Assembly: GCA_963576725.1 (NCBI GenBank)
Contig: OY755242.1
Location: 10,781,815 to 10,845,814 of the forward strand
Direction of reading: 5' to 3'
Length of the DNA stretch: 64,000 nucleotides
DNA from: Azorinus chamasolen
Lineage: Eukaryota; Mollusca; Bivalvia; Cardiida; Solecurtidae
Numbering within the stretch: the stretch's first letter is position 1; the number at the start of each line of letters is the position of its first letter. A program made the translations under genes and the position numbers. Shown piece after piece: positions 1-11,589 of the stretch. The notes below the pieces were generated by a model. That model made no database searches. It saw only the letters and a list, made by a program, of their open reading frames with translations, and was not told the DNA's origin.

Positions 1-124
1 TGTAGAAAAGGACTTCCCCTCAACATAGATGACAATAATCACAGTACAAAATGCAATATATAGCATAACAACTGTGAAAGTCCGTTAAATATGTACTGAA
101 TGACTTTACTGAGGACAGGGCAAC

Positions 125-233
125 TGCATGGAAGCCGTTAAGGGCACGGCCGAGAAAAGGCAATACATGAGTCTGATAAGCTCTTTCCATTTCTGAGTTT
201 AAGAGTATACCATCATAGAGTACTACCCTCGGC
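125..233 (-). CDS. Possible internal exon of a kinesin-like motor protein
   Basis: The minus strand shows a TTGCACGATAACAG acceptor, then 109 nt open in one frame (acceptor phase 2, 36 whole codons), then a weak GTTGCC donor. The peptide includes VVLYDGILLNSEMERAYQ and ends FLGRALNGFHA. This resembles the kinesin motor stretch between the FDxVF strand and the P-loop, where 'QEEVYE..V.PLV...L.GYNG' precedes AYGQTGSGKT. The P-loop itself is not in this exon, and other exons would lie beyond the window edge at lower coordinates. The match is by pattern only and the donor is poor, so this could be an unrelated exon or chance ORF. Confidence 0.3.
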
Positions 234-368
234 CTGTTATCGTGCAAGCAAAGAGGGAAGCGTAGCGTCCGACTGTAAAGGGGTCGATAACCACAATTGC
301 AGTGTGTTGCAATATCTTAGGATCATAACCTTTCTTCCTTACAGTTTTAATGCGTAAGCAGTTTATGA

Positions 369-533
369 CACCTAGCACCGCTTAAGGCGGTGCTAGGGGG
401 CGTGAGCAGTGTTGCACTTTCAATTACCAATTACTGCTCATGAACGGACTCAATATAACCGAGTCTGCAATTTTCTCTTTTTGTGTTGCATTTTTTGCTT
501 TTGGGGGATCACCACCTTTCAGAATTTATAACT
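369..533 (+). repeat. Family R dispersed repeat, partial unit
   Basis: Begins with the palindrome CTAGCACCGCTTAAGGCGG and runs through the R signature (GTGAGCAGTGTTGCACTTTC, then CGAGTCTGCAATTTTCTCTT) to a GGGGATCACCACCTTTCAG end. The stem-loop found in other R copies (CAGACTC, AATAAAACC loop, GAGTCTG) is present with substitutions. Confidence 0.75.
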
Positions 534-1065
534 AAATCACGACTATTAAATCTAGCAAAAGACAGACTCGGGCAAAGCAAATAAGTTGAGAAATATAAAT
601 CCCATAAGATGTAGACCGGGGGAAATCTCCATCTAGAGAAGGATACTAAACAAGTTTGAAATCGAAATATTCCCTTTCATCGTATGTTTTAGACGAAACT
701 TTATCATTACTGATGGAAAGATTAAAATCTAAAAGGGAAGCCTAAATGACGGATCGATTCGCTTTCTATAAAGTAAGTTCTTTTGGGTAAATAGAAGAAA
801 CCATATAAAACAACTAGAGTTAGCAATAAAACTCATCTCATACTGATTTGTATGTAGCTTCGGAATCCAGTACATAGTAGAAAGTTTATGTTGTTTTATG
901 TTAGGAATAGATTTAAAAGTTTTACACATTTATGCATGTTCCGAGACTAATCTTTTTCAAGGATTTGAGCTGTAATATATGTGTGTGAACCTGTTGATTC
1001 CTTCTTAAATGCAACAACATGATAAACACTTCACGTAAGTATTGGGTATAAGTATTATAAGCACT
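534..1065. other. Intergenic, no feature seen
   Basis: AT-rich sequence with only short ORFs. No domain, hairpin element or tandem repeat was recognised. Confidence 0.5.
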
Positions 1066-1438
1066 TTTTATTACTACTCATGAACAGACTGAATAAAACC
1101 GAGTCTGCAATTTTCTCCTTTTGCATTTCTACTTTTGCTTTCGAGGGATCACCCATTTTCAGAATATATGTACTTCACAACAGCAGGTGTTAAGTGCTTG
1201 TGTGGCGGCCGTAAAATGTCGCCCCATACTTCATTCTCAGTTTTGTTATATTTTCTGGTCCTTCGGGATCATTAGTTTTCATGTTATTAGTTTTGAAAAT
1301 TGAATACTACTTAAGTCGATGCTAGGGGGCGTGAGTAGTGTTGCAGTTTTAATTACTACTCATGAACAGACTCAATAAAACCGAGTCTTTTTGCATTTCT
1401 ACTTTTGCTTTCGAGGGATCACCCATTTTCAGAATATT
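1066..1438 (+). repeat. Family R, about 1.3 tandem units
   Basis: Two head-to-tail copies of the ACTCATGAACAGACT...CGAGTCTGCAATT segment are separated by the rest of the unit (CTTCACAACAGCAGG, GTGTGGCGGCCGTAAAATG, TCGGGATCATTAGTTTTC). This belongs to the subfamily ending GATCACCCATTTTCAGAATA. The second copy lacks a few bases after GAGTCT. Confidence 0.75.
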
Positions 1439-2688
1439 ACCTTATTTGATACCTTGTCAGCAGAGGCAAGAACATGATTAGAATGAAAGTTCAAAATGTT
1501 TTCTTCAGATATCGAAAGGCATCTCTAGGTCGAGTTGGTAATAGATGGTAATTAAATTTGTAAAACGCAGTACGTGTATCAATACTGTCAAAATACTTTT
1601 CTTTCCAATCTGAAAGGGCATTTACATCAGCATGTTCTCGTCGACACAATTTGATGCAGAATTCTTGAATAGCGGCGGCCTTTTTGAGTGCGACAAGTGT
1701 CAAAATCAATAAGGGAAGATAATCTATATTTGGGTTCTTTAATTAGGAGGGTCCTGAGACGTTTATTTTTAATAATATTAAAAATACCGGTAATAACGTG
1801 ATAAACTGGTTTATAACACAAGCTTGAAGTGGTACAGTCTCAAGAGGTACGGGTGTCATGTTCGTGTTATTTGCGCATCGATATACCGATACAGAAATGT
1901 CCACCAATGACACCTCTAGATAATGCTGTGACGGTTCAGTGTATACAAGTACAAATGCCGATTCAAAATAGCTGCGGAACATAATAGTTGATATATGTAA
2001 CGGCATTGTTCACCAAGCCAAAAACAAAATGTTAATAAGATATGATTTCACCACAAATGTATTTGACAGAACTTTGAATTGTTCTGATATGTCTAAAGAG
2101 AAAGATTGTCAGAGGATATTTTTTAAACAGATGCGAGGAGGAGAACGGAGAAAGGAATATAATATGCACCGAAACAAATAAGAGAAAGAGAAAGAAAGAA
2201 CGATATATAGATAGATATTAAGCAGATAGTTTCACAGATAGTTAGTTAGATAGTTGGATATATATTTAAGTATGTTAAAGCTTAATGAATATCGTATTTG
2301 TTAAATCGTCGTCCATTTCGTATTTTTGTTTGCTTAATGATATTTACATATATGTTAAATACAAGATAAACTTGTTTCGAAGTTTCGTTTTCTCTTAAGC
2401 CATAGGAATACCTTTAGCCCAGAGACATGCTGTTGGGTTCTTGTTGTCAACATTCACAAACACATTACACCTAGTTCAGGGTCTCATCTACAATAAAAAT
2501 TATTTGGCAAACAATCATCTTTTTTTAGAAAGTAAATTACACTATTTGAGGACTATAACAGATATCATTTTGAAATCAAAAGTAATTAATTTTGAACAAG
2601 AAGCCCCACGCCTGCAAACACAAATGGCATATCATCCGCAAGGTGTACCACATCAACATCATCAAAAAGTTGCTTATCATCGATTTAA
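1439..2688. other. Intergenic, no recognised gene
   Basis: Several 60-90 codon ORFs occur on both strands but none has a recognisable domain or splice context. A GATAGATA/AGTTAGTTAG simple-sequence patch sits near 2200-2270. Confidence 0.45.
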
Positions 2689-3448
2689 ATTCTGAAAGGA
2701 GGTGATCCCCCGAGAGCAAAATTGCAACACAAAAAGAGAAAATTGCAGACTCGGTTTTATTGAGTCTGCTCATGAACAGTAATTGAAAGTGCAACACTGT
2801 TTACGCCCCCTAGCACCGGCTTAAGCGGTATTCAATTTTCAGAACAAGAAGTACTGAAATTCATGATCTCGAAGGATCAGAAGGTATAACAACACTGAGA
2901 ATGAAGTACGGGGCGACGTTTTACGGCCGCCACACAAGCACTTAACACCTGCTGTTGTGAAGATTATACATTCTGAAAGGAGGTGATCCCCCGAGAGCAA
3001 AAATTGCAACACAAAAAGAGAAAATTGCAGACTCGGTTTTATTGAGTCTGTTCATGAACAGTAATTGACAGTGCAACACTGTTTACGCCCCCCTAGCACC
3101 GGCTTAAGCGGTATTCATTTTTCAGAACAAGAAGTACTGAAATTCATGAACTCGAAGGATCAGAAGGTATAACAACACTGAGAATGAAGTACGGGGCGAC
3201 GTTTTACGGCCGCCACACAAGCACCTAACACCTGTTGTTGTGAAGATTATAAATTCTGAAAGGAGGTGATCCCCCGAGAGCAAAAATTGCAACACAAAAA
3301 GAGAAAATTGCAGACTCGGTTTTATTGAGTCTGTTCATGAACAGTAATTGAAAGTGCAACACTGTTCACGCCCCCTAGCACCGGCTTAAGCGGTATTCAA
3401 TTTTCAGAACAAAAAGTACTGAAATTCATGATCTCGAAGGATCAGAAG
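2689..3448 (-). repeat. Family R tandem array, about 2.7 units of 282 bp
   Basis: The motif TCTGAAAGGAGGTGATCCCC starts at 2691, 2972 and 3255, giving periods of 281 and 283 bp. Each unit carries CAGACTCGGTTTTATTGAGT, CCTAGCACCGGCTTAAGC, CGGGGCGACGTTTTACGGCC and CACCTGCTGTTGTGAAG in order. Units are nearly identical, so amplification is recent. The third unit is cut at about 3448 in the ATCAGAAG segment. Confidence 0.85.
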
Positions 3449-4137
3449 TTCGCCATTACATTAGGAGACGTCAAGCCATGAGTTCAGTTATGGCATATGT
3501 TAACAACCGGTTGCAACCAGAGACTTGCCAATATTTTAGTCACATCAAAAGTGTGTACCACAATGTAAAACGCCATTCCTTCTAGGGCTATTAGCTAGTC
3601 TACAAACGGGTTACATACGGTCGCCACTACTAAATGCACGACAGGTGCATTTTCCGGTCAGTGTTATTGGCGAACTAACATTGCCTTCAGTAATGCATAA
3701 CGCCCACAATTTATTGTAACATTCTAGGGCTACTGGCTAACCTACAAAACGTTACAAAAGTGCTGTCGCTACTAATCATATGGCCGTTAACGTGGATCTT
3801 AACGTTATATCCTTTAAGACATGGAATATGGCGGTGTACACGGAATCTGCATACGTGACATTTCAATACTGCAACACCTCTGTGAAACAACCCCCTAATT
3901 GACGTATAATCTCAGTCTGAACGTCATGTAGTTACTCAATGCATCACGAAAACATCCTGCACTACTATCGATACAAACACCTTATTTAAAAGACGTCAAT
4001 TTGTGTTGTAATAGGCAATGCCATTCACATGAGCGCCTACAGCTTCAATAGAACCTCTCTCAGGCAGCCACAACCTGAATGGGCACTGGTGGCTGTGGAT
4101 GCAGGTGACTGTTAACCATTTGCTACATAGATAATAT
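3449..4137. other. Intergenic, no recognised feature
   Basis: No ORF of note. Two loosely similar stretches (3590-3640 and 3720-3770, both with CTAGGGCTA...GGCTA..CTACAAA) hint at a degenerate local duplication. Confidence 0.4.
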
Positions 4138-4400
4138 ATTCTGAAAGTGGGAGACCCATCGAAAGCAAAAGTGGCAATGCTAAGAAATGAAATTCAGTTG
4201 TATTGAATCTGTCCATGAGTAGTAATTAAAAGTACAACACTACTCACGCCACTAGCACTGGCTTAAGCAGTACTCATTTGTCAAAACATATACCACCAAA
4301 GCTAGTGATCCCGAAGGACCAGAAAATATAACAACAATGAGAATTAAGTATGGGGCGAACTTTATGGCCGCCAAACAAACACTTAACACCTGCATAAACC
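4138..4400 (-). repeat. Family R, single diverged unit
   Basis: Starts TATTCTGAAAGTGGGAGACC, continues through the TATTGAATCTGTCCATGAG stem-loop region, CACTAGCACTGGCTTAAGC, GGACCAGAAAATATAACAAC and ends near ACTTAACACCTGC. It is an older copy of the GGGTGATCCCTCGAAAGC subfamily. Confidence 0.75.
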
Positions 4401-6182
4401 TTTTAATGTACGAGATCAGACGGCCATGACCGGAGCCATCTGAACAGGGTCTGGTTGTTTATGGAGTAACATAGATATGGTTTTATAATTCATGGCATGG
4501 TCAGTAGTTAAAAAAGTAATATAATTTACATTCATGATATCATTATTGCTTATGTCCCCACATTCCCCACATTTATTTTATTGATATAGTATTTGGTGTA
4601 ATGAATTGGGAGAATTTGTTCTGTGGGGCGTCAATAGACTAACTGGTGTTCATTAGATGAAAAAAGTAGTAAAGTCAAGCAGGAAAAGCCACACACAAAG
4701 CTAATGTTTAAATGTGCTTCCGAAAGTGTGGTTGACGTTTGTCAGGTTCTGAAAAGTATTGTGTGGTGTTTAATATTATCCACAATGGTAAATAAACATG
4801 ATAAAGAAATAGAAAGTTTATATATCAGATTAACATTTTTGTTTTTGGTTTGCCATAACAATGTACATAGAAATGTGATATTGTTGCATGCCCTTCGAAC
4901 CTTAACATTGGAAGGTACCTTTAAATTGTCGTACAGGTATGGCATCTTTTTGCAGCACTTGCTAATTGGAACCAAATTAATAATGTATGTATGGATCTAG
5001 AAATGCGGGAAAAGCGGAATCAAACCGAATATGCACGACGTTAAGGTTTAATACAGAGTGAAAGTAATGGAAAAAGTGCTACGGTGAATAGCTGTACAAG
5101 TTTGTCTTGTTTGCAGCTACCACCCCTATTTTAACCCAAATAGTACACAGCCTTCTTTTAATTGCTGTTTCTGTAATTATAAACATAAATTAACAAACAG
5201 TTGGACAGAGCTATTGAAATCAACATCAAACATTTCCACAAAATAAAGCAGTTATCATTGTATAAGTAACATGGTAGTTTTCGTTATAGGGCAAACACTT
5301 CTTTCAAAACAGAGAATGATTTTCTTTAAATGCATATTTTGTGTGTTTATTTCTGCTGGTTTTAATCTTGGTAATATTATATTAATGATACGATTTAAAT
5401 TTATCATTAAAACACTTTGAACGCCGTTGCAAACGCGGAAGACTCATAATGGGAAACCCTGTATGACCCGTTTGATCAGAATATGCGCTTTGTTTGCATA
5501 TGGAATGTTATAGGTTTAGTTGTGCTTGTAATTTTACGACCGGAAAATGCATGTTTTCATATGAAATATTAGATTAATCTGCATCATTCCAGTATTCCTA
5601 GTTCGAAGCAAACAGTGTTAACTCTTTCGCCTATTTCGCATATGCAATTACATATGCATCCTGATGAGAAGTCGAATACTCCGGTGTCTTACCGGAATAA
5701 TAAACAATACTTTAAAGAAAAAGGGGCGAAATTTTAAGACACAAAAGTTGCAGTAGATGACACAATTGCATACGAAAATATTAGCGGCGACATTGTGGTC
5801 TAAATTGTGTAATGATGCATACCAAACATTGCCATTTTTGTTCAACCTAGTCTATCTTTAGAAACAACATTTTTGAATAAATCGACTGAAAATGAGCATT
5901 CACAAGAAAAAATGATATTCCTTCTTGAGAATTGTATACCTTTGAAACCTATGTATTGTTGAATAGAGCATTTGCAAAAGCATATTGCTACAATTAACTG
6001 TCTTCTTGTGGCAAACTTACAAATGTCCTGTATAAACTGGATAGCATGCAGCAAATGACATCACATTAACATAGTATGTAACATGGAATGCTATAGGGTG
6101 CTTTAAATATCTGGATGTGGACGTGGTGAAAGACAACCCGTTCAAGCGATGGGATTCTGAAACCAGCAGACATCAAGATTTT
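4401..6182. other. Intergenic; degenerate hairpin remnants
   Basis: About 4408-4470 holds a decayed H-type hairpin (GATCAGACGG...CAGGGTCTGG). About 5850-5960 resembles the arm of MITE P4 (GAATAAATCGACTGAAAATG). The open frame at 4704-5000 (98 codons, plus) has no recognisable domain. Confidence 0.4.
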
Positions 6183-6357
6183 ATCATCATCATAATCACC
6201 ATCATCATGATCATGATCATAATCTTCATCATGTTCTTCTTCGTCTTGTTCGTCTTCTCATCATTATCATCATCATCATCATAATCATCATAATCATCAT
6301 CACCATTGTCGTCGTCTTCTTCTTCGTCGTTTCTTCTTCTGCTTATTCTTCTTCTTC
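6183..6357. repeat. (ATC)n/(TTC)n imperfect microsatellite
   Basis: A run of CATCATCATAATCATCATC followed by TCTTCTTCGTCGTTTCTTCT. This is trinucleotide simple sequence with point interruptions. Confidence 0.85.
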
Positions 6358-6984
6358 AGTAATCACTTAACTCATCTAGAGTATAGTCACGAATGGAAAG
6401 GTTGAAAAATGGACAGCAGTTTATGTATTATTGACATAAATGCTAAAACTTGACACCCTATGCACTATTTACAAACGGGTGAAAACATGCATCAGTGTCT
6501 AGCTAGTTGAAGTGTATTTGTCTAGGGCCAAACAGAATGTTTCAGATGTTAGCTGGACCGCGACTAGGTCGAGAAGGCGGTTCTACAAAACGATGATGGC
6601 TGAAAGAAGCTGTGCTGGTAACACGATTTCCTGAATGATGTTTGACAGTATTGTTGCGAATTTCTTCTTGTATATCTTGCAGTACGAAGTGGGGTCTGGT
6701 GTAATAACATATACATTATTTATGATCTTGAATAACATGGTTACTCTGGCGTGATCCCGTCTGCACTGTTATGTGTCCCAAGTCAGTGTTTCCAACATAT
6801 TGATGACGCTGTCTTCGGACGAGTAGTCATTGGTGACGAATCTAGCCGTAAAAAAAGTACCTAGTTATAGTCTACTTTCAGTCCGAATGACCGCTCAGCC
6901 GACTGTACATTTACTCCCCTGGTCATTGAGTCATTGGCCTACACTATTGAGCACTGCTAACATATGGCGCAATCATGCAGCCGC

Positions 6985-7156
6985 AGTACCGGCGAGTGAC
7001 CCTCACAGGTACCCATTTTAACCCCCTGGGTGGAGAGGATGTGCGGGTGGGAGACACAGAAAAGCGTCTCTGAAATTTCCGGGAGGTGGCCGGGATTTGA
7101 ACCCCGGACCTCCGGACTGATAGTCAAGCGCGTTACCACTAGACCATCGCCACCTG
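6985..7156 (-). mobile_element. tRNA-derived SINE
   Basis: On the minus strand, 7156 to 7083 folds as a 74-nt tRNA-like head. It has acceptor arms AGGTGG/CCACCT, an A box TGGTCTAGTGG, a T arm CCGGG-GTTCAAAT-CCCGG holding the B box GGTTCAAATCC, and an anticodon-loop position reading CTATCAG. A non-tRNA body follows (CTGTGTCTCCCACCCGCACA, then GGGGGTTAAAATGGGTACCT). A tRNA head plus unrelated tail is the usual SINE layout. A pseudo-tRNA is the alternative for the head alone. Confidence 0.7.
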
Positions 7157-7622
7157 CGCCATAGCCGTGCGTCTTTTGATGATGTTGTTCGGAATATATA
7201 GTGACCATATCTTTGAATTCGTCGACATTCTACTATTGGTCGAACATAGGTTTTATAGGCTGTTGATTTTGCATTTTGCATTTTGAGGACTTGAACAAAA
7301 ATTCATATGAATATACTATATAGCTGAATGTGCATTCTTGGTAATGTTTTCGACTTGATGTTTCCATGAAAGATCTGGGCTGATTTTATTTTAAGTATAT
7401 CTTACAGTTGACCAAATGTTTAAATAAATGACAATTCGTAATTCCATATACTAGCAGTCGAACCGTTCATATGGGCGCTATTAACTGATATGATATACAA
7501 TTGAGATTGCAAATACCACGGATTTAACTTAATTACATGTCAAGAGGGGAAACACCATTTAACCTCATTGCTACGAATATATGCGTCCATATTTATTTCA
7601 TGTGTACCTTATCCTAATAAAT
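7157..7622. other. Intergenic, no recognised feature
   Basis: AT-rich, with no long ORF and no repeat recognised. Confidence 0.45.
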
Positions 7623-7840
7623 ATATTCTGAAAATGGGTGATCCCTCGAAAGCAAAAGTAGAAATGCAAAAAGAGAAAAGTGCAGACTCGGTTTTATTGA
7701 GTCTGTTCATGAGTAGTTATTAAAAGTGCAACACTACTCACGCCCCTAGAAATTTTCAAAACTAATAACATGAAAACTAATGATCCCGAAGGACCAGAAA
7801 ATATAACAACACTGAGAATGAAGTACGGGGCGACGTTTGT
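7623..7840 (-). repeat. Family R, partial unit
   Basis: TATTCTGAAAATGGGTGATC through CAGACTCGGTTTTATTGAGT to ATGAAGTACGGGGCGACG. The CACCGGCTTAAGC segment is deleted: the text jumps from CACGCCCCTAG to AAATTTTCAAAAC. Confidence 0.75.
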
Positions 7841-8971
7841 AATGTACGGGCATGCATTGTAGGCGAACATATTGTTTATTTAGCTTGATGCGCTCCCGTG
7901 TTATTTCTGCTTTCAGGCGATATAGGTTTGCATTGCATTTAGGTGGGTGTCTGATATTAAAACACGACATTACTGATAATGAAAAGAATACCCAAATATT
8001 TATGAAAACCATGTTGTGGACGAGTTTAATTTGCAAATTATTTGCACAAAGCAAGAGTTTCGCATGCATTATATTTTGTCGAGGTGTCAGGTCCCAAGGC
8101 AATGTCACTGTTACTAGTTTTACAGTGGCATTACAATTAAGAATTAACCGACAAAAGTCGTAATGTATCTTTATAAGAGAAATTGAAGCATGAAGGTATA
8201 GAAATTACCAATGACAGCTCCAAATCGGCTTTCTGTATGATTGGTAACTATTTTCATTACTTTTGTCCAGTATTGAGCATCCATACATATGATTTTCAGA
8301 CTAGTTTCTCGCAATGAAATTATTATTTTACTCTTTAAATATCTGGCTGCGTGAGTTTGCTTTTATCTAACCAGGTAATCGTACATTTTCACTTCACAAA
8401 ATATAAGTACACATATTTTAATTAAAACCCATTTGTATTTCACGGAATAAATCACAACAGAAAAGACAGTGACAGTTAACAACAATAATATAACGTAAAG
8501 CACATCATCAATCGATATTTATCTGCATGTCAAACTCGTCTCGCTGAAGCAAAGTTTTTGAAACTCCTGAACAAGACACATAAAGAAGGCTATCCATTTT
8601 GTGTACGTTCTGCTAACTTTGGTTCACGAGAACATACCACGAATGAGTGTTCTGAGTGATTTCTGTTTGCATTACGATTGTCCTGCACATATTAACCCAT
8701 TTATTCCCATATCATTCCAGATCTGATTTGGAACCCATCCATGTTTCATGTTCAGGAAGCACATCATATTAAATATATGCCAAGACTGCCATTAATATTT
8801 ATTTCAGCATACAGTGCAAGCCCCGGTCTGGGTCTATACTATTTGCCAACACGTATTGTCTATGTCCCAATTAAAGGGTGTTGAACTTGAATTGCTTAAT
8901 TGATAAAAACAATATAAAAACAATATGAATCAAAAGGTTTATTGAATGAATAAAACCTTCACAGTGCATAC
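7841..8971. other. Intergenic, no recognised gene
   Basis: A 103-codon plus ORF (7852-8163) and a 120-codon minus ORF (7746-8108) overlap here. The minus ORF starts in R sequence, so neither is supported as a gene. Confidence 0.4.
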
Positions 8972-9342
8972 AAATATTCTGAAAATGGGTGATCCCTCGA
9001 AAGCAAAAGTAAAAATGCAAAATGAGAAAATTGCAGACTCGGTTTTATTGAGTCTGTTCATGAGTAGTAATTAAAAAGGCAACACTACTCACGCCCCCTA
9101 GCACCGGTTTAAGCAGTATTCAATTTTCAAAACAAACAACATCAAAACTAATGATCCCGAAGGACCAGAACATATAACAACACTGATAATGAAGTACGGG
9201 GTGACATTTTACAGCCGCCACACAAGCACTTAACACCTGCTGTTGTGAAGTACATATATTCTGAAAATGGGTGATCCCTCGAAAGCAAAAATAGAAATGC
9301 AAAATGAGAAAATTGCAGACTCGGTTTTATTGAGTCTGTTCA
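8972..9342 (-). repeat. Family R, about 1.3 tandem units
   Basis: TATTCTGAAAATGGGTGATC occurs at about 8975 and again near 9258, a period near 282 bp. The second unit ends just after TATTGAGTCTGTTCA. Confidence 0.8.
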
Positions 9343-9685
9343 ATACATAAAGCATTACGTACGAAATATTCAGCAAGCACTGGCCACATTGAATTCTAGT
9401 ACGATTCAATACACAAAACAATAGGTTTTCTTTACATTACATACACCAATAGTCACATCCAAATAACTATATTGCAGATTCATTCACTGTCTCATTTTGT
9501 ACTTTGTATCAGTTCCAATGTTTAGTACATTATACATTACATCACCAAATAGACACAATTCCTGTTGTTGTGCATAATATGAGAGTAAAACCACATTATA
9601 AATGTCAAATATGTTGAAAATAATATACGTACACACACGGTCATTGACACTCATTCTCGGATAACCTTTTAGAAACGTACATCTA
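9343..9685. other. Intergenic, no recognised feature
   Basis: Contains several TACATTA/ACATTACAT-like short motifs but no convincing tandem period and no gene. Confidence 0.4.
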
Positions 9686-10021
9686 TTGAATGCCCTAAAC
9701 GTAACTTATACGATAAAATCAACAGTTAATGGCGGAACATTTAATGTCAAGATGAACTCAGACGTTGATTGTAATACTACTAACGTTATTTATGTTTTGA
9801 CTGGAAACGCGCCTAGTTGCGGTATACAGTATGTTGGTCAAACAAACAGGCCGTGCTTGGAAGACTCCTTTCCGGGAGCACGCGTACCAATTTCGAAATC
9901 GTAAACTAAAATATTTATTTTTTACCAACACTTTAGACAGTCTGGCCATTCTTTTGAAGATGTTTTAGTACAACCTGTAGAGCATATATTATATGATAAG
10001 GATGCTACTATTTATATCTGA
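9686..10021 (+). pseudogene. GIY-YIG endonuclease fragment of a Penelope-like retroelement
   Basis: Frame 9686-9904 reads TTNVIYVLTGNAPSCGIQYV then GQTNRP, the two-strand GIY-YIG core (VIY ... YVGQT) used by Penelope-like elements (PLEs). After a frameshift, another frame continues HFRQSGHSFEDVLVQPVEHI and LYDKDAT to a stop at 10019-10021, the expected next part of the same domain. The cleavage role is known for the family. This copy is broken by the frameshift and lacks the C-terminal part of the domain. It lies upstream of an RT fragment on the same strand, separated by an R unit. Confidence 0.7.
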
Positions 10022-10078
10022 ATTAAATTCGATTCAGAATTTGTAAATATCTTTTCATTTAAGCTCAGAATTCATAAT

Positions 10079-10350
10079 CTTCACAACAGCAGGTTTTAAG
10101 TGCTTGTGTGGCGGCCGTACAACGGCGCCCATACTTCATTCTCAGTGTTGTTATACCTTCTGATATTTCGAGATCATTAATTTCAGTACTTCTTGTTCTG
10201 AAAATTTAATACCACTTAAGCCGGTGCTAGAGGGCGTGAGCAGTGTTGCACTTTCAATTAATGTTTATGAACAGACTAAACAAACCGAGTCTGCAATTTT
10301 CTCTTTTTGTGTTGCAATTTTTGCTCTCGGGGGATCACCTCCCTTCGGAA
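10079..10350 (+). repeat. Family R, one nearly full unit inside the retroelement remains
   Basis: CTTCACAACAGCAGGTTTTA through GTGTGGCGGCCGTACAACG, CTTAAGCCGGTGCTAGAGGG, ACCGAGTCTGCAATTTTC to GGGGATCACCTCCCTTCGG. It separates the GIY-YIG and RT parts of the Penelope-like element. Confidence 0.8.
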
Positions 10351-11260
10351 TTTACTAACTTAATCCATAAAGTATTTGCCCGACAAAACAAATCATTTCT
10401 GGCATGTAATACTGATAAAGAATTTTGCGAATCACTTATCTTTCTTCTGGATAACATATTTGTACGTTATGGGAATGTGTACCGTCAGGTGATTTGAATT
10501 CCTATGGGTATGAATTGTGCACTACTGGTTGCCGATTAGCTATTGTACTGCTATGAGAGAGATTTCCTGTTATGTTTGAACCCACAATCACAAGATGTTA
10601 TAAAAACTTTCAATGAAACTACTCGATATTTGGATGATATTGTAACTTAGATAACCGTTTCTTTGATGCTCTGATTCCTGCAGTTTACCTATTATAACTC
10701 TAATTGAATAAAGCTAACCCTTCCGACACTTATGCAGTTTTTCTTGATCTAGACGTTAAAATTGACAATTGAATGATTTCTTCTAAAATATATGACAAAA
10801 GTGATGGTTTGGATGTTAATATTGAAAATGTCCCTCATCTGGGTGGATATTTTCAACGTGCCCAATCTTACGGTGTTTATATAACTCAACTATTTCGTTT
10901 TGCTAGAGCTTGTTCATCTGTTGACAGTTTTAACAGTCGAAATCTCGTTTTAACTGAGAAGCTGCTTAAGCAAGGATATAGATAACACTAAATATAATTT
11001 TATTATCGAAATCCCTCAATTATTGGAAAGTACAAATATAATCTCAAGGCGCTCCTGCGACACGGTATTTCACTGACTGAATTGTATGATGATGTGATTT
11101 ACAAACTTCGTAAGATTATTGGACATAGTCATTTTCACACTGTGTTCATCAAATATGTTAAACAGTTCATTAAAAAGAGATAAGATCCTACAGTACTACA
11201 ACATACTGCATGTCTGGTTGTCAACCTTTTTACAGTTGACAATGCGATGTAAAGGCAAAC
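10351..11260 (+). pseudogene. Reverse transcriptase of a Penelope-like element (Naiad-type layout), decayed
   Basis: Recognisable RT blocks in order: FLLDNIFVRYGNVYRQVI then IPMGMNCALLVAD (stop TGA where the family has Gly); YCYERDFLLCLNPQSQDVIK; TRYLDDI, whose YLDD catalytic codons are 10627-10638; NKANPSDT-like remains; ISSKIYDKSDGLDVNIENVP; YGVYITQLFRFARACSSV; LTEKLLKQGYR; KLRKIIGHSHFHTVFIKYVK; DPTVLQHTACLVVNLFTVD. This is the PLE reverse transcriptase tail. Multiple frameshifts and stops kill it. The GIY-YIG fragment is on the same strand but upstream. Canonical PLEs have RT first, whereas the Naiad/Chlamys clade is permuted, so this layout fits Naiad unless two separate insertions lie side by side. 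Confidence 0.75.
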
Positions 11261-11399
11261 AAAACTATAGGTCGTTGCATTTGCATGAAATAGACACATC
11301 ACAATACTATTATAAACTATACATCTCAGGTGCAAACTTACTCTATTATTTGCCCATTTATTGTCACTTTCAATGTTAAGTCCAAATAGAATACCATCA

Positions 11400-11580
11400 C
11401 ATTAGTAGCCACAAAACATCGAGGTCAAGAGCTACAGAAAAAGATGCGTACCCTAACTCTAAAATCGTCATTTCTCCAACAAACCCTACACTGTGACCAC
11501 GCTCTGAGATAATTCTAAAGAGTGGTCACAGTAAAGGGTTTGATTGAGAAATAAAGTGGCAATCCTCTGCGAATTTGTGT
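11400..11580. mobile_element. Palindromic MITE, family N
   Basis: Arms AAAATCGTCATTTCTCCAAC and TTTGATTGAGAAATAAAGTG flank an inner hairpin, TGTGACCACGCTCTGAGATA / ATTCTAAAGAGTGGTCACAG. The outer left end GATGCGTACCCTAACTC matches the right end of copies near 29.5 and 62.5 kb (GAGTACGCACC), in inverse orientation. Confidence 0.65.
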
Positions 11581-11589
11581 CCACATTGT

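Noticed and set aside
2689..3448. CRISPR-like array (regular near-identical repeats)
   Set aside because: Units are 282 bp with no short-repeat/spacer structure and the genome is eukaryotic; it is satellite family R.
7083..7156. Functional tRNA gene
   Set aside because: The anticodon stem is mispaired and a non-tRNA body follows; a SINE head is the better reading.
6957..7281. ORFs with GDGLVVTRLTISPEVRGSNP and SSGNALDYQSGGPGFKSRPP
   Set aside because: Translations of the tRNA-like SINE head, a common spurious peptide in repeat-rich genomes.
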